Source: Shinella zoogloeoides
Lineage (GTDB): Bacteria; Pseudomonadota; Alphaproteobacteria; Rhizobiales; Rhizobiaceae
DNA length: 64,000 bases
Assembly (NCBI RefSeq): GCF_033705735.1
Contig: NZ_CP131131.1
Coordinates: forward strand, 372,001 to 436,000
Reading direction: 5' to 3'
Both the position numbers and the translations under genes were made by a program. Shown here in pieces: positions 17,092 through 25,531 of the stretch; position 1 is the stretch's first letter, and the number at the start of each line of letters is the position of its first letter. The notes under the pieces were generated by a model. It ran no database searches and was not told the DNA's origin. It saw only the letters and a list, made by a program, of their open reading frames with translations.

Positions 17092-18337
17092 ATCATCTTC
17101 CAATCCGAGGTCCATCTCGTCGCTCAGCGTGCTGTTGAACGATGTGAAGGTCGGTACGATTGTCAGGACGCCTGGCGATTTCAACGCCTTCAGCTTCGAG
17201 GACAGCTATCGCGCCACGGGCGGCTTCCCGGTGCTCAGCCTGTCTTTTCGCGCAGTCACTGGCGGCTTGCGCAAGGACCCGAAACCCGTCGCCAGAGCGT
17301 TGCCGGCGTTCTTCGCCAATCTGCTTCCCGAAGACAAGCTGCGCGAGGCAATGGAAAAACACCACGCGGGGAGTGTTCGCGCGGGAAACGATTTCGATCT
17401 GCTCGTCGCACTGGGTTCGGATCTGCCAGGCGCCGTCCGCGTCGTGCCGAGCGACAGGACGATTGCTCGTCTCGACAATCTGCCCTCTAGCAAGCCGAAA
17501 GCCCGGTTTTCGCTCGCCGGCGTTCAGATGAAGCTTTCGGTCATCAAGAACACGGGGAAGGGCGGTGGACTGACGTTGCCGATCGGCGACGAGCAGGGGG
17601 CCTACATTGCCAAGTTTCCATCGACCTCGTTTCCCGGCGTGTCGGAAAATGAATATGCCAATCTTGCACTGGCTGAAGCGATCGGCATGGAGGTTCCGGA
17701 GCGTGAACTCGTCGAGCAATCAGAGTTCGAAGGTATCCCGAAGGAGTTCGAGACGCTGTCGGACGGTAGAGTCCTGCTCGTCAAACGTTTCGATCGTGGC
17801 GCAAACGGCGAGCGGATCCATATCGAGGATTTCGCGCAGGTATTCGGCGTCTATCCTTCGCGGAAGTACGAAGGAGCTGCATATCATGATATCGCCGCAG
17901 CCTTGAACATTGCCGTTTCGCCCGACGCTGCGCTCGAGTTCGTCCGCCGACTGGCTCTGGCTGCCATAACCGGCAATGGTGACATGCACCTGAAAAACTG
18001 GTCGCTGATCTATCGCGAAGCGGGCGACAAACCGGAGTTTGCGCCTGTCTACGACGTGCTCTCGACGATCCCTTACATCCCAGCAGATGCCATGGCTCTG
18101 TCGCTCGCCGGCGAGCGCCCCTTCAAGGCGTTGAATGCGCAACGATGGAAAGCCTTCGCCAATCGCGCGCGCTTGCCGGAAGCGGCTGTGCTTAAAGCGG
18201 TGGTCGATACGGTCGAGCGCGTCAACGAAGTTTGGTGGTCGCTGCCGGAACGTAGTGTCGCTCCGGCGAAGGTTCTCGAGCGTATCGATACGCATGTAAG
18301 GCTGATGACGCCGATCCTTGGCACGTGCGCGGAGTGA
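17078..18337 (+). CDS. hipA: HipA-family serine/threonine kinase toxin
   Basis: HipA kinases phosphorylate glutamyl-tRNA synthetase or related targets and halt growth. The likely start is ATG 17078 or 17084, overlapping the hipB stop; the protein is about 418 residues. The N-terminal couple-HipA domain (LNDVKVGTI...) is followed by RFSLAGVQMKLSV. The catalytic loop GNGDMHLKNWSL lies at about 17971-18006, and the Mg-binding YDVLSTIPY follows. All expected motifs are present, so the toxin looks intact. It converges on the serine recombinase gene 32 bp beyond its stop. Confidence 0.9.
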   Translation: MRMSESSSNPRSISSLSVLLNDVKVGTIVRTPGDFNAFSFEDSYRATGGFPVLSLSFRAVTGGLRKDPKPVARALPAFFANLLPEDKLREAMEKHHAGSVRAGNDFDLLVALGSDLPGAVRVVPSDRTIARLDNLPSSKPKARFSLAGVQMKLSVIKNTGKGGGLTLPIGDEQGAYIAKFPSTSFPGVSENEYANLALAEAIGMEVPERELVEQSEFEGIPKEFETLSDGRVLLVKRFDRGANGERIHIEDFAQVFGVYPSRKYEGAAYHDIAAALNIAVSPDAALEFVRRLALAAITGNGDMHLKNWSLIYREAGDKPEFAPVYDVLSTIPYIPADAMALSLAGERPFKALNAQRWKAFANRARLPEAAVLKAVVDTVERVNEVWWSLPERSVAPAKVLERIDTHVRLMTPILGTCAE

Positions 18338-18369
18338 AGCCATCCGGCCGAACGGTACCGAGGCTTGTC

Positions 18370-19266
18370 CTAGCCCACGCGCCAGTTCTCCTGGCGGGTC
18401 TTCACCCGTTGCCAAAGGGCATTTTCAACAATTCTGAGCGACGGCACCTCGTGCACGACATGGTGTTCGACAGCATTCTCCCGAGAGACCCGACGTTCTG
18501 TCGCAGGATTTTTTCGATAGGCGAGGCGGTTGAAGACGATCAGTCCGATATAGGCCTGATTGTTCAGAATGCCGCTGCCACGATTACGATGACCGCGAAT
18601 TGCGGTCCCTTGCCAAGGTCGACCGCGCGGGCCGGGTACACCGCGTGCATTGAGTTCGTCAGCGATCCTGACCGGGCTCATGCCGTCTGCGTACCGCTCA
18701 AAAATCCAGACGATGGTTGCCGCCTCATCAATGTCGATCGAACGCAGGCCGCGCACCGGCTCCCCGCTATCGTCGAACTCACGTCGCACTCTGTAGCCGT
18801 AACAGATACCGCCTGGCACCCGGCCATGCTTGGCGACAGTCTTCATGCCTTCGCGCGTGCGATAGCGAACCTGTTCGAGCACCTCTTGATTGAGAACCGC
18901 CCTCAGCCCCAATTCCATTGATGACACCGCCGCGGCGCCTTGTACCGTCCACAGTTCGACATCATGAAACTGCAGGATCTTGAGAATGCGAGCACTGTGC
19001 TCGAGGTCGCGGGAAAGGCGATCGAGAGTGAGGCATAGAAAGACGTCATAGGCGCCAGTGCTCGACCTGGCCAACGCGGCCTGAAGACCGGGCCGCGTCT
19101 CAAATGACGAGCCGCTGACACCAGCATCAACGAAGGTGTCGGCCAGCTCCCAGCCTTGCCGCATGACGAATTCCTTTCCGAGATCGAGCTGGGTTTCGAT
19201 CGAAGCGGGGTTTTGTTGATCTGTCGAATAACGCGCGTAAAGTACGACGCGCTTGAGGGCATGCAT
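18370..19266 (-). CDS. Serine recombinase, resolvase/invertase family, short C-terminus
   Basis: The N-terminal resolvase domain begins RVVLYARYSTDQQ, with the nucleophile Ser at residue 14. TLDRLSRDLEHSARIL and the long helix EQVRYRTREGM follow. A Recombinase domain (GICYGYRVRRE... to NNQAYIGLIVFNR) follows at about residues 160-260. It stops at 298 residues. Large serine recombinases usually run on with a zinc ribbon and coiled coil to 450-600 residues, so this one is either a short form or C-terminally truncated. It is a mobility gene of the island, convergent with hipA and divergent from the HNH gene. Confidence 0.85.
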   Translation of the reverse strand: MHALKRVVLYARYSTDQQNPASIETQLDLGKEFVMRQGWELADTFVDAGVSGSSFETRPGLQAALARSSTGAYDVFLCLTLDRLSRDLEHSARILKILQFHDVELWTVQGAAAVSSMELGLRAVLNQEVLEQVRYRTREGMKTVAKHGRVPGGICYGYRVRREFDDSGEPVRGLRSIDIDEAATIVWIFERYADGMSPVRIADELNARGVPGPRGRPWQGTAIRGHRNRGSGILNNQAYIGLIVFNRLAYRKNPATERRVSRENAVEHHVVHEVPSLRIVENALWQRVKTRQENWRVG

Positions 19267-19317
19267 AGTGATCGTTCTCCCTGGTTTGAATCGCGGTCAC
19301 CATGATAGAGATCGAGT

Positions 19318-20229
19318 ATGGGATTCGGGGTTTTCATTCACCGCACAGATTCGATCTACGACGACAGTCCGGCTGAACAATATCAGTTTCCGAGCCAGTA
19401 TCTCGGTCGCGTTCAAGCCTGCGTTGGGGACTGGATCATCTATTACGAGCCTCGAAAGGTTGCGGCGACGCGCGGATATTTCGCGGTGGCCAAAGTCGCG
19501 CAGGTCATCCCGGATCCTAAAGCGCCCGGGATGTATCTGGCTCTGATTGAACCCGGCAGCTATCTTGATTTCGTAAATGCCGTACCCTTCAACGGGCCAA
19601 ATGGTGTGATCGAGCACGGGGTGCTCAACGACGCGGGAGGGATTTCGGGAAGGGCTCAAGCAGCAGTCCGGCCGATCTCAGCCGCAGATTTCAATCGCAT
19701 TCTGTCGATTGGGCTGGCGGAAAATCAACCGGAACTGCCGCGGTCGGGTGAGGCAATCGACGCGATACTGCCAAGCGGGCTCGCTGAGAGCGCCCAGGCT
19801 CCTTTCATATTCGAGCTGGATAGAACGAGAGTCACACAGCTTTCATCACGCGTCGTTCGCGATCGGCTGTTCCGCCGCTTGATCTTGCAGGCCTATGACA
19901 AACGCTGCGCGGTAACAGGCTTGAAGCTGATCAACGGCGGTGGCCGCGCGGAGGTTGATGCTGCCCATATCCGCCCCGTTGAAGCGAGTGGCCCGGACAT
20001 TTTGTCGAACGGCATTGCGCTTTCCGGAACTGCACACTGGATGTTCGATCGCGGCCTTATCGGCTTGTCGGACGATCTCGAGGTTCTGGTTTCGCGTCAC
20101 GCAAACGACCGCGACAGCATCCAAGGCCTCATCAATAGAACCGGAAGAGCGATCGTGCCGGCAGGTATCCATGAGCGACCTCATCCTCAATTTCTGAAAT
20201 GGCATCGTGAGAATACCTTCAAGCACTAA
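19318..20229 (+). CDS. HNH endonuclease-domain protein
   Basis: A 303-residue protein with a C-terminal HNH nuclease domain. Seen: CAVTGLKL, then DAAHIRPV (first catalytic His), SNGIALSGTAHWMFD (Asn and second His) and GLIGLSDD. The N-terminal 130 residues (GVFIHRTDSIYDD..., AEQYQFPSQYLGRV, GDWIIYYEPRK) resemble the sensory halves of modification-dependent HNH restriction proteins, but I cannot name the family. It lies 16-40 bp upstream of the WYL regulator, on the same strand. A restriction role is plausible, given the modified-DNA system nearby. Confidence 0.78.
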   Translation: MGFGVFIHRTDSIYDDSPAEQYQFPSQYLGRVQACVGDWIIYYEPRKVAATRGYFAVAKVAQVIPDPKAPGMYLALIEPGSYLDFVNAVPFNGPNGVIEHGVLNDAGGISGRAQAAVRPISAADFNRILSIGLAENQPELPRSGEAIDAILPSGLAESAQAPFIFELDRTRVTQLSSRVVRDRLFRRLILQAYDKRCAVTGLKLINGGGRAEVDAAHIRPVEASGPDILSNGIALSGTAHWMFDRGLIGLSDDLEVLVSRHANDRDSIQGLINRTGRAIVPAGIHERPHPQFLKWHRENTFKH

Positions 20230-20267
20230 AGCGAGTTGTGCATCACAACCGGCCCGCGGGAATGCCC

Positions 20268-21251
20268 ATGTCACACTCCAAGGCTCAAGATCTGATCCGA
20301 CTGGCCCGGCTGGCTGCAACTAGGCGAACCGGGATCTGCCTCGATGAAATCTGTGAGGAGTTCGGAGTTTCGCATCGAACAGCGCAACGCATGACAGAAG
20401 CGCTGGAGACCGTCTTCATCAACGTCGAGGTCGTGGACGGTCCCGATCGGCGCCGGCGATGGCGTGTTGCCGACCCGGCACTCGACAGACTCCAGATCCG
20501 CCAGGAAACTGCGATCGAGGCCCTCGAGATCGCAAGTAGATCAGCGCGCGGCGATGGCCGTCTTCGCCACACTGCTGCCCTGAATGATTTGCGCGACGCT
20601 TTGCTAGCGCGTTTGACGCCAAAAGATGCTTTGCGCACCGAGGCAGATGTCGAGGCGGTCCTCCTAGCCATGGGCTCAGTTACTCGCCCCGGTCCACGCG
20701 TCAACTTGGCACCTGCGGTTCTTGACGCGGTAATCGAGGGACTACGCGGACCATTGCGCTTGCGGCTACGTTATCGAAGCCAAGATGAACCTGAACGGAT
20801 CATCGAACCGCACGGGCTCCTTCTCGGGCACCGCAGTTATCTTGTGGCGCGCCAGCCGGCCCGCGGCGAAGATATGCTTAACTTTCGTATGGACCAGATC
20901 CTAAGCGCTCAGACTCTCGATGAGAGCTTCAGCCTCTCGCCAGGCTTTTCGCTGGAAGATTACGCGGCAAAATCATTCGGCGTCTACCAAGACCCAAAGC
21001 AGTATGACGAAGTCATTTGGCGTTTTGCTCCGCATGCCGCAGCAAGAGCGGCCGAGTTTTCCTTCCACCCGAAACAAACAGTGGAACTACAGGATGATGG
21101 AAGCCTGATCGTGCGCTTTAAGGCCGCCGGTTGGCTTGAAATGGCTTGGCATCTTTATCAATGGGGGAATGCCGTTGAAATCATCGCTCCCGAAGGTCTG
21201 CGCACTCTAGTCGAACAGCATCGCAGAAGCGATTTTGACGCTCTGCCGTAA
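20268..21251 (+). CDS. WYL-domain transcriptional regulator
   Basis: A 327-residue regulator. The N-terminal helix-turn-helix (about residues 5-60, with ICLDEICEEFGVSHRTAQRMTEAL) is followed by a WYL ligand-binding domain (LRLRYRSQ... HGLLLGHRSYLVAR) and a C-terminal WCX-like extension. The start at 20268 is preferred, with GCGGGA 7 bp upstream; GTG 20238 and ATG 20262 are alternatives. WYL proteins often control defence genes and sense nucleic-acid signals. This one probably controls the HNH gene just upstream and/or the TIR module after the hairpin at 21300. Confidence 0.88.
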   Translation: MSHSKAQDLIRLARLAATRRTGICLDEICEEFGVSHRTAQRMTEALETVFINVEVVDGPDRRRRWRVADPALDRLQIRQETAIEALEIASRSARGDGRLRHTAALNDLRDALLARLTPKDALRTEADVEAVLLAMGSVTRPGPRVNLAPAVLDAVIEGLRGPLRLRLRYRSQDEPERIIEPHGLLLGHRSYLVARQPARGEDMLNFRMDQILSAQTLDESFSLSPGFSLEDYAAKSFGVYQDPKQYDEVIWRFAPHAAARAAEFSFHPKQTVELQDDGSLIVRFKAAGWLEMAWHLYQWGNAVEIIAPEGLRTLVEQHRRSDFDALP

Positions 21252-21299
21252 AATGGTTCCGAGGGCTCGAACGTAGCAACGACGGCGGCACGCCTCGCA

Positions 21300-21332
21300 G
21301 CGTGAGGGTGACAGTTTTTGACACCCTCACGC
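21300..21332 (+). terminator. Perfect 11-bp stem hairpin after WYL gene
   Basis: GCGTGAGGGTG (21300-21310) pairs exactly with CACCCTCACGC (21322-21332) across an 11-nt loop containing five Ts. It is 49 bp past the WYL stop and 50 bp before the next start. It could terminate the HNH-WYL transcript. There is no T-run after the stem, so an operator or RNA control element for the TIR module is equally possible. Confidence 0.5.
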
Positions 21333-21382
21333 CGTACGTTGGGAACAACCCGAATCCTACGTTCGATCGAATGGAGCTAAAG

Positions 21383-21598
21383 ATGGCGAAAAGTAGAAGC
21401 GGCGGAAGCAATTTCCGCAGCGCAATCAGCGGACGATTTGTCACAACCAAACACGGACTGGCCAGTCCACGAACGACGATTCGAGAGGCAAAAGGCGGCG
21501 GTAGTACAGGTGGTACATATCGAAGTGCCATATCCGGTCGTTTCGTATCCACGAGATACGGGAAAGCCAATCCGCGCACGACGATCAAAGATAGCTAG
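21383..21598 (+). CDS. Small two-repeat protein upstream of TIR gene
   Basis: A 71-residue basic protein with two 23-residue repeats at about residues 11-33 and 46-68. Both follow (F/Y)RSAISGRFV(T/S)T...(S/N)PRTTI. Similar small RSAxxGRFV peptides are common in actinobacteria and proteobacteria and are often mislabelled as transporters; no activity is known to me. The start at 21383 has GGAG 7 bp upstream; a start at 21371 or earlier is possible. It lies 30 bp before the TIR gene on the same strand. It may be a partner, guard or regulator of the TIR protein; this is inference. Confidence 0.7.
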   Translation: MAKSRSGGSNFRSAISGRFVTTKHGLASPRTTIREAKGGGSTGGTYRSAISGRFVSTRYGKANPRTTIKDS

Positions 21599-21628
21599 AC
21601 GCTACATTCATTCGAAGGAATATTCCCA

Positions 21629-22348
21629 ATGGCTCGATGCACAGCGCCAGTTGAAGGGCATCGCTCAGCGAGTGCCGCAGCGAATTGTCCGGCATGCCGT
21701 GGAAGCGGCCGTTATCGTGGCTACAGCAGTTATAGCAGTTATAGCAGTTACGACAGCGGCTACGGTTCCTCCCCCTCTTACACGGCACCTTACCGTCCCT
21801 CATCAGTAGGCGGAGGTGGCGGATCCGGTCGTGTCCGTGCGAAATGGTCGAAGGCCGGTTCATCTGTATTGTACACCCCCACGGAAGTGCGAGCGCTCAC
21901 GCCAATACGTCAGACTGCAGAAGTCCGAGCGGAGCTTCCCGATCTCCGCGATGTTTTTCTATGTCATGCGTGGGACGACCGTCAGGAGGATGCCAAGACG
22001 CTACACGACCTGCTTGAAGCACGCGGTGTATCAGTCTGGTTCAGCGAGAAAGACGTCGCTCTCGGTACTTCGTTGCTTCGGGAAATTGACAAAGGACTGG
22101 CGAAATCGCGCGTAGGTATCGTTCTCGTAACGCCTGCATTGCTCCGTCGCCTTCCAGCAGCAGGGGTCGCAGATAAAGAGCTTTCAGCTCTGTTGGCGAC
22201 AGAACAGCTCGTGCCAATCGTGCATAACACGACATATGAAGCTCTGCGAAATGTCAGTCCTCTTTTGGCCTCGCGAAGCGGTCTAAGCACCGAAGAAGAC
22301 ACGATGTCCGGCGTGGCCGACAAGCTCGCCGAGCTTGTGGCTACATAG
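21629..22348 (+). CDS. TIR-domain protein with N-terminal Cys/His motif
   Basis: A 239-residue protein. The N-terminus has a C-x6-H-x8-C-x2-C zinc-like motif (C4, H11, C20, C23). A low-complexity Ser/Tyr/Gly linker (about 25-68) follows, then a TIR domain (about 108-236). TIR hallmarks are DVFLCHAWDD, VSVWFSEKDV, VGIVLVTPALL and KELSAL with a candidate catalytic Glu at about 184. Bacterial TIR domains often cleave NAD+ or make signalling ADP-ribose products during phage defence; which applies here is unknown. GAAGGA lies upstream of the ATG. It is flanked closely by the repeat peptide and an HNH-like zinc protein. Confidence 0.82.
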   Translation: MARCTAPVEGHRSASAAANCPACRGSGRYRGYSSYSSYSSYDSGYGSSPSYTAPYRPSSVGGGGGSGRVRAKWSKAGSSVLYTPTEVRALTPIRQTAEVRAELPDLRDVFLCHAWDDRQEDAKTLHDLLEARGVSVWFSEKDVALGTSLLREIDKGLAKSRVGIVLVTPALLRRLPAAGVADKELSALLATEQLVPIVHNTTYEALRNVSPLLASRSGLSTEEDTMSGVADKLAELVAT

Positions 22349-22367
22349 TGTCGAGGAGAATATGCGG

Positions 22368-22628
22368 ATGCTAAAAACGAATACCCGTCAAGCTCACTGG
22401 CGCCGAGCAAACCCGGTTAAGTACGATGCTCATCTTGCCGTGCAGCGAGCTGTCAAGGCAGGGAATCTGGCGAAGCAGACATGCGAAGTTTGTGGGGCTG
22501 AAGGAGTTGACGCGCATCACGATCATTATGACGAGCCTCTCGTCGTTCGATGGTTATGCCGCCTGCATCATACCCGCTTACACCATCACGGCGAAGATAT
22601 GTTTCCTATCAGGTCTCCACACGGATAA
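22368..22628 (+). CDS. Small HNH-like zinc protein downstream of TIR gene
   Basis: An 86-residue protein with CEVCG (about 39-43), AHHDHYDEPL (about 49-58) and WLCRLHHTRLH (about 62-72). This is the zinc/HNH-like pattern found in small phage and island proteins. AGGAG lies 9 bp before ATG 22368; ATG 22362 is an alternative. It begins 19 bp after the TIR stop, so it is probably co-transcribed. It could be a nicking nuclease or a DNA-binding partner. The catalytic Asn of a classic HNH is not obvious, so nuclease activity is uncertain. Confidence 0.7.
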   Translation: MLKTNTRQAHWRRANPVKYDAHLAVQRAVKAGNLAKQTCEVCGAEGVDAHHDHYDEPLVVRWLCRLHHTRLHHHGEDMFPIRSPHG

Positions 22629-22734
22629 GGCCGGATTTCTCATAGCCACATTGCTGAAGCTTTAGGCTATCGCGACTTAAATTCGTTGGAGGTGACATAC
22701 GGCGATGCAACTCGGACCGAATATCCGGCTACGC

Positions 22735-23364
22735 CTAAAACTTTAGCCGTTTAAAGCGCCAAAGATGATAATACAGTTCGCTGAGCATCTGAGCCATTTC
22801 CGAGGAAAACCCTTTTTGTATCAGAAGCGGGCGAAGCGCGCCTTCGGGCAACTCCTTCCGGCTGTTGCGGACGAATAGGTAAAACCTCTCCCAATCCAAT
22901 GGATGCAGTGTACGCGTGTTGGCCAAGATCGAAAACCGCTCGAACAGACGCTTCGATTGCGGAGGCAACTGATAGTCAGCACGCGGTCGCGAGACCCGCA
23001 TCCTATAATGCGTGCCGAAGGCTTTGTTGTAGGCACGTAAAAGCGGTCCGAATACCTCTTTGCAGAAAGCTATATATTCGTTCCTGGTCGGATGGTCCGT
23101 TTGCCAATCGGCCGACCGCATTTCTATGAGGATTCTAGCCTCTCCGGGTCGGACAATAAGTTGCCCGCCTGATCGTATATTCTCTGAAAATCCCGGTAGA
23201 AGGAAATTCGCGAAATGCAGTCCTTCATTGCCGAACGTATCTTGATGAAGTTCGACAGTCACCCCCGACTCGGACTCCGCGATGGAGACCATCCGTTTTA
23301 CGAATGTGAGTCGATCTTGACCTGCGGCGATATCAATATCTGGAAGTGCTTCTCTGTCGTTCAT
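22735..23364 (-). CDS. Unrecognised 209-aa protein at island edge
   Basis: I do not recognise this protein. It is soluble, with an N-terminal half rich in beta-like segments (SGVTVELHQDTFGNEG, GQLIVRPGEARILIEMRS). Its helical, basic C-terminal half (RLFERFSILANTRTLHPLDWERFYLFV, LYYHLWRFKRLKF) suggests an adaptor or nucleic-acid contact. It converges on the TIR module and is the last island gene before the metabolic region. Coding is supported by regular codon use over the full length and absence of a better overlapping frame. Confidence 0.55.
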   Translation of the reverse strand: MNDREALPDIDIAAGQDRLTFVKRMVSIAESESGVTVELHQDTFGNEGLHFANFLLPGFSENIRSGGQLIVRPGEARILIEMRSADWQTDHPTRNEYIAFCKEVFGPLLRAYNKAFGTHYRMRVSRPRADYQLPPQSKRLFERFSILANTRTLHPLDWERFYLFVRNSRKELPEGALRPLLIQKGFSSEMAQMLSELYYHLWRFKRLKF

Positions 23365-23811
23365 GCCCTATCTTATTCTGATAATCAGCGTTCACAAACA
23401 ATGGGCCGTGTGTCAGTTCACGACACGTAACAGGCATCACCAAATAAAGGCGCTGATCCCAACTTAGGACGGATCAAGATCTTGCATCTATTAGATAATC
23501 CGGCACAGAGCAAAAAACGAAATAGCAGGGTCTCAGGTTCACATCCCTTCAAGAGCTTGCATCGGTAATGTCTTCAAGTGATCTCACCATAAGCAATGCC
23601 GACCCTGTGACGAGCAATTCCTGTGGTGGGATTGGGTCCGGCTTACCAGGAAGCGCCTCGGTCCCGTCATTCCCAATCTGGGCGCCGAATCGAAAGTCGT
23701 TGTGGTGCGTAGTACTTCAATATCGGAAGAAGCTCTGTCCCTCGGAAGCTCGTGAGCCGATTGAATGCTTTTGTGAGGAGCAGGGTCCGCACCGACAGCA
23801 TCTTTGAACGA
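23365..23811. other. Gene-poor boundary between island and metabolic region
   Basis: About 450 bp with lower GC than its flanks and no convincing gene. One plus frame (about 23595-23750) reads QFLWWDWVRLTRKRLGP and on to a stop, which looks like the decayed end of a coding sequence, but I cannot name it. The base-composition change fits an island boundary. Confidence 0.35.
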
Positions 23812-24597
23812 TCATTTTCTCGTAAAGCCGAGCTCGCGGGAAATATCCTCCGCGCAAGAGGTCACGAGCGGCACGAGGGCCGTCAGACGCTGGCGCGTCA
23901 TATACGGTAGGGTGCTGGCAATGCTGAGCCCGGCGACGATCTCGCCCCGCGCTCCCCTGATCGGAGCTGCAACACAGCAGATCGATGCCTCGTTCTCTTC
24001 GACTTCCATCGTATAGCCGCGGGCACGATATTCCCGCATGGCCGCGACATATTCCTCCCATGGCAGGAAGCCGGGCGGGGGCATCTCATCGGATAGAATG
24101 GCGATCTGCGCGAGTGCATAGAGCCGGTTCCACTCCTTTTCAGGCAGGTCGAGCATCTGCGCCTTGCCGGTTCCGGTGATGGCGATCGGCTTTCGAAGGC
24201 CAACTCGGGAACGCATTTCAAGGCCTTTGTTTCCCGAGATCTTGTCGACATACATGATCTCGTCGCCGTCGCGGACGCTCAGATGGATGGTGTCGCCCGT
24301 CTGCTGCGAGAGGCGTTCGAGCAAGGGGCGGGCGACGCTGGTCAGCGGCATCTGCGCCAGGGCCGCAGATCCGAGCTCGATCAGCCTTGCGCCGAGCACA
24401 TAGCCGCGCCCGTCCACATGTCGCACGAAGCCGCTGCGCTGGAGGAAGGAGACGAGCCGGTGCGTGGTGCTGCGACTGGTGCCTAGGACGCGGCCGATGG
24501 AGGCGAGGTCCCCATTGCCGTCGGCTACGGCGTCGAGCACCGAAAATGCGCGCGCGAGCGATTGCGTTCCCTGCACGATTTCTTCGCTTTTCTCCAT
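23812..24597 (-). CDS. IclR-family transcriptional regulator
   Basis: A 261-residue IclR protein. The N-terminal winged helix (about residues 8-70, with IGRVLGTSRSTTHRLVSFLQRSGFV) is followed by the ligand domain (SLxV-type IHLSVRDGDEIMYVDK..., AITGTGKAQML, YTMEVEENEASICCVAAPI). It diverges from the ABC transporter and UxaA-family dehydratase at 24838-29341 and very likely controls them. Dyads in the shared promoter region are listed separately. The effector is probably the transported acid, which the sequence does not identify. Confidence 0.9.
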   Translation of the reverse strand: MEKSEEIVQGTQSLARAFSVLDAVADGNGDLASIGRVLGTSRSTTHRLVSFLQRSGFVRHVDGRGYVLGARLIELGSAALAQMPLTSVARPLLERLSQQTGDTIHLSVRDGDEIMYVDKISGNKGLEMRSRVGLRKPIAITGTGKAQMLDLPEKEWNRLYALAQIAILSDEMPPPGFLPWEEYVAAMREYRARGYTMEVEENEASICCVAAPIRGARGEIVAGLSIASTLPYMTRQRLTALVPLVTSCAEDISRELGFTRK

Positions 24598-24637
24598 GTG
24601 GTCCTCCGGTCAGATTTGGAAAGAGTATGCATAATGT

Positions 24638-24692
24638 GAGAGAAATCAACTCTCTAAGGCGATAATTTAATAGGATTTCCCATAATATGGGA
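24638..24692. promoter_or_regulatory. Two dyads in the IclR/ABC divergent promoter
   Basis: GAGAG and CTCTC face each other across 7 bp at 24638-24654. TCCCAT and ATGGGA face each other across 3 bp at 24678-24692. Both lie in the AT-rich gap upstream of the iclR ATG and the permease gene. Either could be the IclR operator; the second is the more symmetrical. Confidence 0.4.
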
Positions 24693-24837
24693 TAATGTCT
24701 CGTATATTGAACAATTAGAGCCGCGATGCTATAAGCCCGCCCAACGCTCGGGAGGGGCGGGCACGTGGCGGCCGCGCATCGACGCGACAGCGTGGGCGGC
24801 CTTCCAGCCGCGGGCAGACGTGGAGGATAACCGGCCG

Positions 24838-25521
24838 ATGGCCTATGAATTCGATTTCAGTTTCCTGTCGGACTATTGGCCCGAGCTTCTGCGCGGGCTC
24901 TGGCTGACGATCAGGATGTCGGTGCTCACGATCGCGCTCGGCTTCCTGCTCGGCACGGTGCTCGCCGTCGGCAGGACCGCGCACAGCGTCTGGATACGGC
25001 GGGCCTGCGGCGTCTACGTGGAGGTGATCCGCAACACGCCGCTCCTCATCCAGATGTTTCTCATCTATTTTGGCCTCGCCTCGCTCGGCCTGAAGCTGAG
25101 CGCGAATGTCTGCGCGATCCTGTCGATCGTCATCAATATCAGCGCCTATACCTGCGAGATCATGCGGGCCGGCATCGAATCGATCCGCAAGGGCCAGTTG
25201 GAGGCGGCGCAGTGTCTCGGCCTGTCGCGGCTGCAGACACTTGCCATGATCGTGCTGCCGCCGGCGACCGAGCGCGTCTATCCTGCGCTCACCAGCCAGT
25301 TCATCCTGATCATGCTGACGACCAGCGTCGTCTCGCAGATCTCGGCCGAGGAACTGACCTCTATCGCCGCACGCATCGACTCGATCACCTTCCGCTCCTT
25401 CGAAATCTATTTCGTCGTGGCCGTGCTCTACATCCTGCTCGCGGTGGCCGTGCGCGGCGCCTTCTGGCTCATCGCCCGGCTGGTGTTCCCTCGCCTTCGC
25501 CGTCTCGGCACGCCGCTCTGA
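24838..25521 (+). CDS. Polar amino-acid-type ABC transporter permease 1
   Basis: An inner-membrane permease of the HisM/GlnP family, 227 residues from MAYEFDFSF; an ATG at 24820 gives six more residues. It has about five hydrophobic helices. The family signature EVIRNTPLLIQMF lies near residue 65, and the cytoplasmic EAA loop EAAQCLGLSRLQTLAMIVLPPA near 122-143. It is first in a five-gene operon: two permeases, ATPase, binding protein and a UxaA-like dehydratase. Control by the divergent IclR gene is likely. Confidence 0.92.
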   Translation: MAYEFDFSFLSDYWPELLRGLWLTIRMSVLTIALGFLLGTVLAVGRTAHSVWIRRACGVYVEVIRNTPLLIQMFLIYFGLASLGLKLSANVCAILSIVINISAYTCEIMRAGIESIRKGQLEAAQCLGLSRLQTLAMIVLPPATERVYPALTSQFILIMLTTSVVSQISAEELTSIAARIDSITFRSFEIYFVVAVLYILLAVAVRGAFWLIARLVFPRLRRLGTPL

Positions 25522-25531
25522 GGAGACAGAT

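Noticed and set aside
23568..23807. Possible small gene in the island/metabolic gap
   Set aside because: No ribosome site, a competing frame looks more coding, and both are interrupted; treated as decayed sequence.
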